From Micractinium sp. NFX-FRZ (lineage: Eukaryota; Chlorophyta; Trebouxiophyceae; Chlorellales; Chlorellaceae): a stretch of 64,000 nucleotides of DNA. A program made the position numbers and the translations under genes. Positions 1 through 11,138 of this stretch are shown here, in pieces. Under the pieces are notes generated by a model, which had not been told where the DNA came from, did no database searches, and worked only from the letters and a program-made list of their open reading frames with translations. Every line of letters begins with the position of its first letter. Position 1 is the stretch's first letter. Location: assembly GCA_029339195.1 (NCBI GenBank), contig JAPTJF010000109.1, positions 84,212 to 148,211 of the forward strand, read 5' to 3'.

Positions 1-23
1 TTCTTCCTTTCGTTCCTCTGCAG

Positions 24-3000
24 TCATCCAGCACTTCATCAACGACTACGAGCGCAACGGGCGCTACACTGGCTTCCCATCCATGGTGTGCGGGCGGGCG
101 GGCTGGGGTACTGGCGATGTTGGAATGGGGTATCGACTTGAGCCCAAGGAGCAGTGCTGCCGCCTGCCCGGCCTGGAATGGGGGCCGTCACTGCCTGCTG
201 CCAGTGCTCACACTGCCACCTTTCCTTACTTGCTGCCCACGCATTTACCGGTTCTCCCATCCCCCACTGCAGGGCATTGAGTGGCAGAAGATGGAGTCTC
301 CTGTGCTGCGGCAGGCGCTTGGCATGCAGGTAGAGTTGGGGGGAGGAGGCGGAGGTTTGGGGCCTGGGGCGGGCTGGCCGTGCAGTTTGGGACCGTGGTG
401 CAGGGATGCCATGCCTGTCCAGGTGCGCTGGCCGCCCAGTCAAGCTACCTCCGGCGTGCCACGCCTGCCCCTTGTGCAACATCTCCCGCCTCCTCCCCCT
501 CCCTCGCCCCTGTGCAGCCAGGGCAGCGCGGCGTGCTGGTGCGCCGCATCGAGCCCACCTCCCCGGTCAGCGAAGTGCTCAAGCAGGGGGACATTGTGCT
601 CAGGTGGGCGCTGCTTTGTGTGCTTGTGTGTGGGCGCCTTCTTTGGTATGTGCTTTGCATGCACATGCCAAAGCCCCGGGCTGTGGTGTGAGTGGAGGAG
701 CGGTGGTTGGGTGGATGGCACCTGTGCATGTGGGCATGCACCACCTGCCCACGCACCCTGCCTTGCCCTGTGTTCTTCGGCTGCCCACCCACCTGCCCTG
801 CCTGCCTGTGCACCCTGGTGTGCCCGCTGTGCCCGCTGTGCCCCTGCTGTGCCCCTGTTGGCGGCGTGGGCGTTGGCACCTCTCCTCGCCTGACCCCTGC
901 TGCGCATGCTGTGCCTGCCATGCCCTGCTGTGCAGCTTTGACGGCGTGGACATTGGCAGTGACGGCACCGTGCCCTTCCGCTCCGGAGAGCGCATCTCCT
1001 TCACCTACCTCATCTCGCAGGCAAGCGACCCTGGGTGGGTGTCTAAAGTCCCATGCCTGATGGAAGGGGCGTGTTGGGTGTTTGAGCATTTGTTTGGCTG
1101 GCTGGCTGGGCCTGGATTTTTAGAGCTAGCGGGCTTGCTTGGTGGGCCTGGCTGGCTGCCCTGGCTGGCGTCCTACCTGCCACGGGCAGCTGCCCTGCAG
1201 AAGGGGACTGCAGAAGGGATGGTGGTGGGTCGTGTGGGATCCTGAGCGTGCCACTGACCTTGAGCTGTACTGCTCCCCCCCTCCCCTCTGCCTGCAGAAA
1301 TACACGGGGGATGAGGTGCGCTTGGCAAGGCTGGGGCAGCTCTGTGCTGGCATGGGGGGCTGGGGGTTGGCTGCAGCCTCCTTGCCCTGTCGCGCAGCTC
1401 CTGCAGCTGCCGGCCCACGCCTGTGTGCTGCCCCATTTGCTGCCCTGTGCATCCTGCTCACTCACCCACCCCCACCGACCGCCACACTCATCCGCCCGAT
1501 CTTGACCCTGCGTTTTCCCGGTCACCCCCAGGCCCGCCTGCGCGTCCTGCACAACCGCGAGGTGAAGGAGGTCAGCGTGCGCCTGCGCTCCCCCCGCCGC
1601 CTCGTCCCCGTGCACATCAACAACGCGCCGCCCTCCTACTTCATCCTGGGAGGCCTGGTGTTCACCCCCGTCACCGTGCCCCTGCTGCGCAGCGAGTACG
1701 GCAAGGTGTGTGTGGGGGGAGGGTGGGTTGGTTAGGGCTGTGGATACGCCTGATACTTGTTTGGGGGTTGGGCGTGCAGGCAGGCCAGGGTGTGGCCGCT
1801 TTCCAATGTGTGTGCCAACGGTGGAGTGACTGCTGCACACTCAGTGTAGTTTGTCGGGGTCTGTAACAGGGAAGGGGCACTGAGCAGGAATGGGGTGCTG
1901 TGGCTTGCTGCAGAACGTGATGTACCTCCTGGCCTGCACCGTCCTGCTGACTGTACTGCCCCCCTCGTACTGCCCGTGAGCAGGAGTGGGACCTGGAGGC
2001 TCCTGTCAAGCTGCTGAACGTGATGCTGCACAAGCAGGCGCAGAACACGACGGAGCAGGTGCGGGCCCAGGGCACTTAGGGGGGCTGCATGTGAGCAGGG
2101 CAAGCCTGGCAGTGCCACCCTGCCAGCACCTGCCGGGACTGGCACTGCCAGGTCGGCAGGCTAGGGGGTCGCTAGGTGGCCTTAGCACAGTTCGAGGGCT
2201 TGCCAGGCCCGGGCCAGCACCTGCCACAGGCAGTACGCAGCCCCTTGCTGCTGCCCGCCTGCACATGCTGCCTGCTGCGCCCGGCCGCTGAAGCCGCCCC
2301 GTGCCGTGCTGACACTCACCCCCCTGTCTGCCTGCCTGCAGGTGGTGGTGCTGAGCCAGGTGCTGGCGGCGGATGTGAATGTTGGGTTTGAGGACATTGT
2401 GAACACGCAGGTGCGGTACAGCATGTGACTTCTTTCTTTCTTAGAAAAACAACATTCTTAGAAAAACAACAACACCACGTTCAGTCGTGGGGTGGGTTGG
2501 GTAGTTGCGTTGTGTGCAAGGGTTTCCTCGGACATGCTTGGCGGCGGCGGTTCTAACGTGTGGGGCTTCAGGATGTTGTGAACAAGCGAGCTGTGGCACC
2601 CATCAATCAGTGTGATTGTGTGCGTGCTGTGGGCGTAGGGTGCTGGGAGGGGTGGGTGGGTGGGTGTGATGGGGAGAGCAAACAACCTTGCTTGCATCCA
2701 CTTTCCTCATACCACTTTTCTTTACTTTCTTTTTAAAGAACATCCTTGTTCCTTCCGCAGGTGCTCAAGGTGAATGGGCAGTCGGTGAACAACCTGCCCG
2801 AGCTGGTGGCGGCGGTGGAGGCCAGCAGCGGGCAGTACATCACGCTGGATTTGGAGTACAACCAGGTGGGCTGCGGTGCCGCCACTGCACTGGTACTGCC
2901 ATGCTCTGTGCATGCACTGCGTGTAGTGTGTACGCGTCCGCCTCTAGGGTCCTGTGTTGGCAGCCCGGGTACAGCCTGCGCTGGCCTCCCCCTCCGCCCC

Positions 3001-3518
3001 GCCCAATCACTAGGCACTACATCATGTCAACCCACCCCACCCCTTCCCTGCGGCTGATCACTCTAGATTGTGAGGTCCACTGCAGCTGGTCACCTGGGGT
3101 TGTGAGTCTGGACGCCTGCTATGCCCCCCCAATCTGCTCCACTCACCCTCTGCCAAACTCATGCCGCTTCCACCCCACCCCACCCCACCCCTTGCACCTG
3201 CAGCTGGTCATTCTGGACCGGGAGGCCGCTCACGCAGGCACAGCAGACATCCTCACGCAGCATTGCATACCCCACGACCGCTCAGAAGACTTGCGGGCAG
3301 GGGCGGCAGCGGCGGCAGGCGGAGACGGCGCCGGCGGCAAGGGGAAGGCAGGCCCTCAGCGGGGGGCGCAGGCTGGAAAGAAGGGGAAGAAGGGTGGAGA
3401 GGAGGAGCAGGAGGAGGAGGAGGAGGAGGGGGCAGGTGGGATGGATGTGGATGTGGGGGAGGCGGCCAAGAGCGGCGGTCACGGGCAACCCGGCGGCGGT
3501 GCCACACCAGTGAGCTAG
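24..3518 (+). CDS. DEG9: DEG9-like HtrA/Deg serine protease, 3' part (5' end outside window)
   Basis: Ten exons can be joined in one frame: 24-85, 273-329, 518-603, 936-1020, 1298-1315, 1532-1705, 1984-2058, 2342-2410, 2761-2865 and 3204-3518 (stop). They encode about 348 residues. The start of the fragment ([20 protein letters not shown]), the PDZ-type stretch [15 protein letters not shown] and later blocks ([48 protein letters not shown]) match the linker and two PDZ domains of plant DEG9-type ATP-independent proteases, which in plants are nuclear/nucleolar. The catalytic trypsin-like domain must lie to the left of the window. The intron after 1020 starts with GC, and one exon is only 18 nt. 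The C-terminus adds a Gly/Lys tract and a run of about ten glutamates. A TGTAA, the usual green-algal polyadenylation signal, lies at 3819-3823, about 300 nt past the stop. Confidence 0.85.
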
Positions 3519-3960
3519 CGGGCCTGCTGCCCTCCCGTGCCCTCCCATGCACCTGGTTTGTCTGGCATCACACTCATCACTCTGCGCCTGTTGCGCTCAT
3601 GCTGGCTGGCTACTCTCCACTCAAGCCGGTGTAGGCGCGCAACGTGCATGCTTCCCCTTGGCTTTGCTCAGAATTCGCTCAACCCACCCTCCCGTGCATT
3701 TTCACGTCCTGCACGCACCGCCCCGCCACATGCCTCCTGCTATGCTGACGCACCGCCCCCTTCCAAAGAGCTCACATCACCCCGAATGCCTTCCAATACA
3801 TGCTCTCTTACACTTGTGTGTAATAGACAAATGCGTAACATTGCTTGCTGTGGGGTCATTCAGAGCAGGGAAACCAGAGCGGGAAGCAGGGGGGAGAGAG
3901 GAGGAGGAACGCAGGCAGCTGGGCAGCACACCTGGCGGCCTGGCCAGAGCAACCTCAACT
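3519..3960. other. Convergent intergenic region
   Basis: Short stretch between the 3' ends of the DEG9-like gene (+) and the EBP2 gene (-). It holds the presumed 3' UTR of the former, with TGTAA at 3819-3823. I see no coding exon. Confidence 0.6.
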
Positions 3961-6572
3961 TCAGGTCTTCATCGCTGCCCGCCGCGACTTGCCCGGCCGC
4001 TGCGGCTTGCCTCCCTTCTTCACGCCGCCGCTGCCGCCGAATCCGCCGCCCCGCCCGCCGCTGCCGCCGCGCCCACCGCTGCTGCCAAACCCGCCGCCAC
4101 GACCGCCGCCACCGCCACGCCCACCGCCGCGCCCGCCGCCACGCCCGCCGCCATCATCCCTTCCTCCGCGGCCGCCCCCACGCCCGCCGCCACGTCCACC
4201 GCCACGACCGCCGCCGCGCCCGCCACTGCCGCCACGCCCGCCGCCGCGCCCGCCCACCTTGCGCGCCACCCCATCGTCAAACCGCCCCGGCCGGTAGCTG
4301 TCCACATCAGCTGCTGAGCTGGCATCGTTCTGCTTGCGCAGGCGCTTGGGGCCGCCAAAGCCGTACTTGGTGTCGCGCTGGTCCCGCTTCTTGCTCTTGT
4401 TGTCGCGGGGGGTGAAGCGCTCGCCTGGGCGGGCGCGCGGCTGCTGCTGCCGGCCCCCGCCGCCCTCCAGCCGATCCAGCTCAGCATCCACATCCAGCTC
4501 GCCGGCAAAGCCCTGGAGGGTGGATGAATAAAAAGAGCACAGGTATGAAAAAGAAGTGAGGGGGAGGCGGGCAGGGGGAAGAGTAAGAGGAGGAGGCCAG
4601 CATCTCGCCAATAAGCAGACAAGGAAAGGATCTGGTGCTTACACCACACTCCTTCGCGCTGCTTGCGCGGCTCGAAGGCGCTCTCATCCCAAACACGCCA
4701 ACAGCACAGCGCAGGACAGCACAGCGCAGCACAGCACAAGGGCTGCTCACCGATTTCTCGCGCTGCTTGCGCAGCTTGGAGATGCCCGTGATGGCGGCCT
4801 TCTTGTCCTGCTCCCGCTCCTGCTTGCGCGCCGCCCCCACCTGCTTGCTGAACTTCTTGGCCTCGCGGTCCTTCTTCCTGCAGAGCGGGAACAAGGGAAG
4901 GGCAAAAGGATAAACACAGTCGGGAGCGGCTGAGACGGAAAAGACGGATGGGAGCTTTTTGTCAGGAGGCAGCACCCACGCCTGCCGCCGTCAACCCCGC
5001 TGCTCTGCGCCTCCATCCCCGATGGGCATTGCCGCGCCGGCGCCGACGCCCGCGGCCACGCAGCCCGCTCGTGGCGGTGCGCGGCCAAAGGCTGGGCAGC
5101 CCGCTCTGCCAATGCTCTCCCCCTAAAGACCCGCCCGCCACGCCCACCCTCCACACCAACCCCACATGCCCCAAGCCTTGCTCGCCACCCCGCCCTCCAT
5201 CCCGGCTGCAGCACCGCCACCCAGCCTTCCACCCACCCCGCCACCCCACCCACCTCTGGTCTGCCGCCTCAATCTGCTGCTTCTCATACAGCAGCTGCTC
5301 CTTGACCTTGGTCATGTGCTCATCGCTCTTCACCATCTCGGCATAGTAGTCTGCCGGGCGGTGCCACGCCAGACCCGCCGCCTCAAACCGCTGCACCGCC
5401 GTCTGCGCCGCCTCCAACGCCTGTGTGTGTTGAGGGGAGAGGGGAGGGGGGCGGCGGGCGGGGAGGCAGGGGGCCAGGTGAGGCAGCGGCAGATGGTGCG
5501 TTCCCCAGCGGATTCACATCATTCGGGGTGGGGCAGGGCAGGTGGAGTGAGCAATGGGTCAGATGAGCCGGGCGACGGCAGGCTGCATCCCAGCCCCCCT
5601 GCCGGCACAATGATGACGGGCGCTGTGTCGAGGCAGCAGCCCGCTTTGCCAGAGCTGCACAGGCGCGGGTCGCACCAGCAGGCCGGCACCACCTCCCTCA
5701 CCACGCTTGCTTATCAACCTACGGTTCAACTCGCCACACCCTGGTCGGCCCCCGCCCCTCCCATGCCAGCCGCTAAAATTCACGCAAATCTGCCGTTGAG
5801 CGCCCAAGCCTCCCCCTGCCCCGCCCATTGTCAGCACCCATGCGTCCTTCGCACACCGCCCCTGAAAAGGTGCCATCGGTAACTAGACCGAACTGCTTGC
5901 CAAAGTCCAGCTCACTTGATAAATCCTCCTTGCCAGTGGTCACATCCCACCCCCGCACTCAGGACCATGTTTCCAGCCGTCCAGCCGTCAGCCCCACCCA
6001 CCCACCCACCCACCCACCCACCTGGTTGTAGAAGGCCAGCTCGCGCTCCAAGTCGTCCTCTGCATTGCCCACCGCCGTCGGCGCCTCGCTGGTCAGCGCC
6101 AGCGTCTCCTCCCACGCCTGCTCCTCGCTCCACGCAATGTCCTCCAGCTTGTCGTGGATGGCATCTACGTTGTAGATGGCCTCACGAGCAGGCGCTGCCC
6201 CTGCACCCTGCCGCCGCTGGCCCTCCCCCTCGTCATCCTCCTCGTCACCCTCCTCATCCTCCTCATCCTCCTCCTCGTCGGAATCTGCGGGGCCGAGAGC
6301 GGCGGCGCCGCCGCGTGCCGCCCGCACCTGCTGCGCCGCCAGCGCTGTGGCCAGCTCCTGCGGGCGGGGCGCGGGCAGGGCGCGGCGTGAGATCGAGCTG
6401 GGGACGTGCCAGGCCGCTCTGGGCCGGCAAGAGGGGCGTGGCAGCCCCGCATGCGTTGCGTCGGGCCCAGCGGCCGGCATGCAGCGGGCGCGCAACACAT
6501 GCATATGCACACCTCGTCCGAAAGCTCCTCCGAGCTGTATCCCTCCTCGTCCGAACTGTCAAAGGGCGGCAT
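3961..6572 (-). CDS. EBP2: rRNA-processing protein EBP2 with RGG-repeat C-terminus
   Basis: Five exons on the minus strand (6572-6513, 6357-6022, 5420-5254, 4877-4751, 4512-3961) give a complete 413-residue frame. EBP2 is a nucleolar factor needed for 60S subunit assembly and 27S pre-rRNA processing. Family blocks seen are DKLEDIAWSEEQAWEETL, ERELAFYNQ, a lysine-rich coiled coil (KKDREAKKFSKQV, EREQDKKAAITGISKLRKQR), KRDQRDTKYGFGG and the terminal RPGKSRR. An acidic Asp/Glu run lies near residue 45. Between KYGFGG and RPGKSRR there is an insertion of about 80 residues made of roughly a dozen RGG/GGRGGG units (plus-strand 4021-4260), a GAR domain like those of nucleolin and fibrillarin and not usual for EBP2. 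The start at 6572 (MPPFDSSDEEGY) is tentative because the frame is open upstream and an acceptor lies nearby. Confidence 0.88.
4021..4260 (-). repeat. Gly/Arg (RGG) coding repeat inside EBP2
   Basis: Low-complexity GC-rich tract in the last EBP2 exon. Read on the minus strand it encodes GGRGGG-type units interrupted once by RDD and twice by FG(S)SGG. On the plus strand it gives an apparent Pro/Arg or Ala/Thr-rich frame that is a by-product. Confidence 0.9.
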
Positions 6573-7566
6573 GGCGGTGCCCTGTTGCCGCCGGCTGCTG
6601 CTCCCGCTGCTCGCTACTGCTGTGGCGGCGCTGCAAAACAGAAAAGCAGTTGCTCTCTTTCGGAATGTAGGAGGCGGGCTGCGCCGACAGAACGGACCAT
6701 GCCGTGCTGGTGTGAGCGACAGCGTGGCGGGCGGGAGCGGCAGCACAGGCAGATGGGAGAGGGTACAGACAGACGGCAGGGTGCAAAGCATGATCCGCCT
6801 CATCTTTGGGGAAGAGAGGACCGGAAACTGTGGTAGCCGTGCTGGATGCTGGCATGTGGCGGCCGGCAGGTGGGGCCGTGTGTGGCCTGCGCATCGGACA
6901 GCGCTGTGGCCCGCAACTGCCGCTGCCTCTGCCTCGGTGCTGCGTGCATCGTGAAAAGGGAGCCTGGTGTGCTGCGTCTCTCAGGGCCCAGCCGCCCCAT
7001 GCCCAAGTTTGCCATTTGTTCATTTCAGGGCGCAGCCGTCCCATGCCGAAGCAGGCCCCCTTGCGTTGTGGCCCCAGGCCCCTTAGCCCCTGGGAGCTGT
7101 GTTGCCCCATACCGTGGCACACAGATTTATTGCATGTCAAAATGCTTCCAGAAACAAGTGTGTGGGGCTTCTGAGGGGCAGGACCGAGTGGACTAGCAGG
7201 TGAAGGTGTTGAACTACAGGCACACGTGTAAGGGCAGATGTTCATGCATGGAGACAAGAGGGAAGTGGAACAAGGGAGGTGGGGAAGGAGCTCATTCAAA
7301 GCATCAAAAGCACGCAACAGAAGCTGGCCCCCGGGGGTAGGGGGAAGGCGCAATGCACACCATGCGGGCAGAGGGGGAGATGAATTGGGGAGGGGGAGGG
7401 CATTCAAGGCGCTTGTGCGAGGGGTGTGGCGTGGGCGCGAGTGGTGGGTATAAGGCGGAGGGGGTCACCCCGCTGAGCAGCGCCCCAAAAATGCGTTGCT
7501 GCACACTAAGATGCATGCATGCCTGGCAGTCGTGCGCCCAATGGTGCCCAGCGGTGCCCAGCGTGC
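6573..7566. other. Intergenic region between EBP2 and the secreted Cys protein
   Basis: About 1 kb upstream of EBP2 and downstream of the next minus-strand gene. It should hold the EBP2 promoter/5' UTR and the 3' UTR of the neighbour. No exon with family resemblance or consistent splice phase was found. Confidence 0.5.
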
Positions 7567-9556
7567 TCAGCAGGAGAGGAACTGCCAGGTGCCTGTGTAG
7601 GGGATCTCGGTGCGCTCGCCCGTCGCGGTGCAGGCGGTGCTCTGTGCCACGCCGCCAGAGGCCTCTGAGCGCACGATGTAGTCGACCTGCTCGGGGGAAG
7701 GGGGGGCGCATTGAGAGGGCTTGAGGCTTCAGGGGTTACCAGGCTGGCCTTGAAAATACACCCGAAAACAACCAACAGCCCTTCCTGAGCCACCACATGC
7801 TGGCGGGCCGGCTGCCGCAGCCACACATTTATCCGGGCAGCCACTGGACGCACTGCGACGGCAGCCAAGGGGCTGCCGGGGCACCATGCCTGAAGTTTGC
7901 AGCCACTCACGTCAGTCAGGCAGCCCGTTGCCTTCTCTGCGGCACGGCGGTACAGGCCGGAGTCAGTCTTGGCGCCAGACGGGTTGGGGGCACGCTTCTG
8001 CAGGGCAGGAAGAGGTGGGCAAGGGAGGAGGACATGAAGACGCAACACCAGTCGGCAGCTAGGATGGTAGCGCATTGCTCGAGCCTTGGACGAGCCTTGC
8101 AGGGCCCAGCCTGAAGCGGCGTGTAGCATTGCCCTGAGGGGCGGCGTGCCAGCATGCCAGCATCCCAGCATGCCAGCATCTGCGCACTGGCACGGCCAGC
8201 GCACGTGTATTCCCAGGCAAGCACATGTGTTGCCACAGCCTCCACCCAGCGGCCCAGGAGGCCTGCTTTCCTGCTCAGCTGCCGCCGGTGCCTGAGCCTC
8301 ACACCCTGGTGAAGGCAACTGGTGTTGACAGCAGGCCGGCACACACCTGGGTGGCTGGGTTGCCCTCGGCGGTACCGCAGGCCAGTGTGTAGGTGGGCAC
8401 CTTCATGTCGGTGGAGGTGTTGTACGCATAGGTGCCTGCAGGTGTGGGGTGGCAAGTGGGCGGACGCAGTTGGTCGCATGTCAAGACGATGCCAGGGTGG
8501 GAGCAAGAAGCGTGGGGGTGCGCTGCGGCGTTGTCTGGCCAGGTGTCTCCGGGCTCGCCACGCCCTCCTCCCCGTGGAAAGGAAGAGGAGGTGTGCGCCT
8601 CTCGGGCATGGATTGGAGAAACCGGCAGAGGCGGGCCCTCATGAGGGCCTCCGCTCTGCTGGCTAGCCACTGCCAGTGGGCCAGACATGAGGCATCGCTG
8701 GTGCAAGCCGCCGTGCGCGCTGCACCCCTGTGCCGGCCCACGCACGCACATGTGCCCTGCGCAATGCAGCTGGAGATTTCGCTGCTAGGGACTGTGCCTG
8801 CCTGCCAACAGCAGCATCAAGCGGCCCCTTCAAAGAGCAACCCCAGGCGGACGGGCGCAGTCAAAGCGGGGTGCCAATGGTTCGAGGGTGTGCAGGCAGG
8901 CGGGCAGGTGGAGACAGGTAGAAAGAAGCCCCACCGGAGCCAGCCTCGCCATTGCACTCCAGCTTCACGTCGCTGCCCAGGCCAACCACAGCGGTGCCGT
9001 TGCATGAGTACAGCTGGTTGCCAGTGCCTGCGCACGGGAGGGTAGAGGAACAGCCCTTGTGCCCAGTGCAGAAAGATTGCAGACCGCCGCGGCGGGCACG
9101 CAGTGCGTCTCGGGCAGCAGGCAGCCACCCATGCGGGCCAGATGCTCAGTGGCCGAAGTACAGCACCGCCAGCCCCAGGGTGGTTGCGGCGCGGCCCTGG
9201 TTCACAGCGTTCCAGGTGAAGGGGTGCACACACGTGTCACTTGGTTGGTGGGCGGGGGTGCATGCAGCAGGCAGCTTACCCTTGCACGTAAACTTGGGGG
9301 TGCAGCTGGAGGGGACTTCCAGAGCTGCGGGCACTGCAGCAAGGTGTCAGTGGGAAATTGATGAACGGTTAGCAAAGATGGAAGGCGTGCGCGCGCGCAA
9401 ACGTTGTTGTGGAACAGGCAAGACGGTGGGAAGACGAGGGGGCACAGAGCAACATCGGTGTTATGGGACCTGCCAAGCGTGCCTCCTGGCCCACGTGGTG
9501 GATCCAGCGTCTGCCCACGAATGCACAGGAGCCCTTCGAGGCATGCTGAATGATGG

Positions 9557-9592
<36 letters not shown>

Positions 9593-9677
9593 GCGGCGGC
9601 GGCAGTCGGGCGAGCTCACTCTGTGCGGACGCGCCAGCCACAAGCATGGCAGCAATGAACAGCGTTGCCTGCATCAT
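7567..9677 (-). CDS. Small secreted eight-cysteine protein, family unknown
   Basis: Six minus-strand exons (9677-9620, 9324-9280, 9027-8935, 8435-8347, 7997-7911, 7686-7567) join into a 163-residue frame with consistent phases. Exon 1 encodes a clear signal peptide (MMQATLFIAAMLVAGASAQ). The mature part has eight cysteines in short contexts (SSC, FTC, YSC, LEC, ACG, GCL, TAC, LSC) and ends FLSC. It should be exported through the secretory pathway. I recognise no domain, so no function is given. The donor of exon 1 (A|GTGAGC) removes a CTG-repeat tract; without that splice the tract would read as a poly-leucine run. Confidence 0.7.
9558..9606. repeat. (CAG)n/(CGG)n trinucleotide repeat in intron 1
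   Basis: About eleven CAG units followed by about five CGG units. It lies in the first intron of the small secreted protein, which reads it as CTG on the coding strand. Confidence 0.95.
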
Positions 9678-11138
9678 CGCGCTAACAATAATTGCAAGGG
9701 GGCCGCAAGGGGTGCCAACAGCGAAAGAAGTGCATGCATGGCATGAATTCCGCAGTAAAAGCAGCCCTGGCTGGGGGGATATGCTGGGGGCATGGATCAT
9801 CCGCCTAGGTTGGGCAGTGATTCGAAATATTCTTGAGATGCTCGCGGCAAAACCTCCTGTGTTAACGGAAATCATGCTACCGGGCGTTGGCTGGTCTTTT
9901 ATCCTAGGCCTGCCCTTGAGACGTGTTGTGACGAGGGCTGAACAGGGGCGCCCGCGAATGCCTTGCACCCTTCCACACACAAGCCTCGGGGGAAGCGGAG
10001 CCACGTGTGTATGTTTCTACAGCTTACACATGCGTGAAAGTTTGCAAGGGTACCGCGACGGGCCGGTGCTGCCTGGATTGTAGGTTTGATCAGGTAGCGC
10101 CTCTCGGCAGGGCCTGGCCGGCACGGGATACCGTCCCGCACTGCCCGCTTGCTGCCTCCAAAGTTCCTGCACAGCCGCTACTTCTTGCTAGCACCTGTGG
10201 CACAAGCTGCTTCACCCTTCATGTCAAGTTTCAAGGATCACATCGAAGCAGCAGTATGGCACGCGAGAGTGTGACTGTTTGGGGGCACACAACCCGAGGG
10301 CAGCAGCAGCCGTCAGCCTGTGCGCAGGGCACATGTCCCCGGGAGCAGCAGGAGCTGACTTGGATCCACGTGTGCCGCCATGCGGTCCAATGCTGCGACC
10401 GCCGCAGTACAGGCCAACTTCCTCAATCCTCCCATGGGCAAAACTGTGTTGTTCCATAACGGCCTCACACATGCATGCACAGCTAGCGGCGCCAACTGAA
10501 GGGAGGATGTACTACGCATGCCAGGCACTGGTGTTTTGGGCAAATTGAGCAACACGAGACGGAGTGGAGGGTGGAGGAACCCTTGCGTTGAGAATAAGGG
10601 GGTTGCGTTCCACCTGCCTGCCGGCTATGCGTTTTACGGAAGCGTGGTTGGTTCGGCCCCAAATTCTTCCACAGACATGGGTGGCAAAGCGGGGGCAGCT
10701 GGGTGGCAGTGATGAGGGCCAGCCCAACAGATGGGGTCAATCGGAGCGGGCATGGGACCCATTGATGGGTCATGGCACACACATACGGGGGGTTTGCACA
10801 CATCAATGCTCAGCTTTCCCTGACGCTGTCTGCAGCCTCCGTGGCGCCAGGTGCGCACTGGTGTCACCGCGTTGGCGCTTCAGGTGACCAATGAAACCGG
10901 CAGTGCTGCAGCGCTTGGCAGCCGGATGTCACCATCTCGCTTCCTTAAGGCTCTTACGGGATGTGGTTTGATCTCACTGCCCGTGTTCAGAGGCACAGAG
11001 GTACCATCTCACAGCCGAGTGGCCGGAAGCGAACCCACCGCCCAGCGGTGCGGCCGCCACAGCAGGGGCAGCACGCGATTTGTGTTTGGCTTCTACAGTG
11101 CTTAACTATTTTGCTGTACTACAAGGCTGGCGCGCAGG
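9678..11138. other. Divergent intergenic region (about 1.46 kb)
   Basis: Separates the secreted Cys protein (-) from the SCI1-like gene (+), so it should contain both promoters. I found no coding exon, tRNA-like fold or obvious repeat in it. Confidence 0.5.

Noticed and set aside
4020..4739. Long Ala/Val-rich and Pro/Arg-rich frames overlapping EBP2
   Set aside because: They are by-products of the GC-rich RGG tract; only the EBP2 frame has family motifs and matching splice phases.
9369..10004. Minus-strand frame with a run of about 11 leucines after a signal peptide
   Set aside because: The leucines come from a CTG repeat that lies beyond a strong donor (A|GTGAGC at 9619); splicing there restores the frame of the next conserved exon, so the run is intronic.
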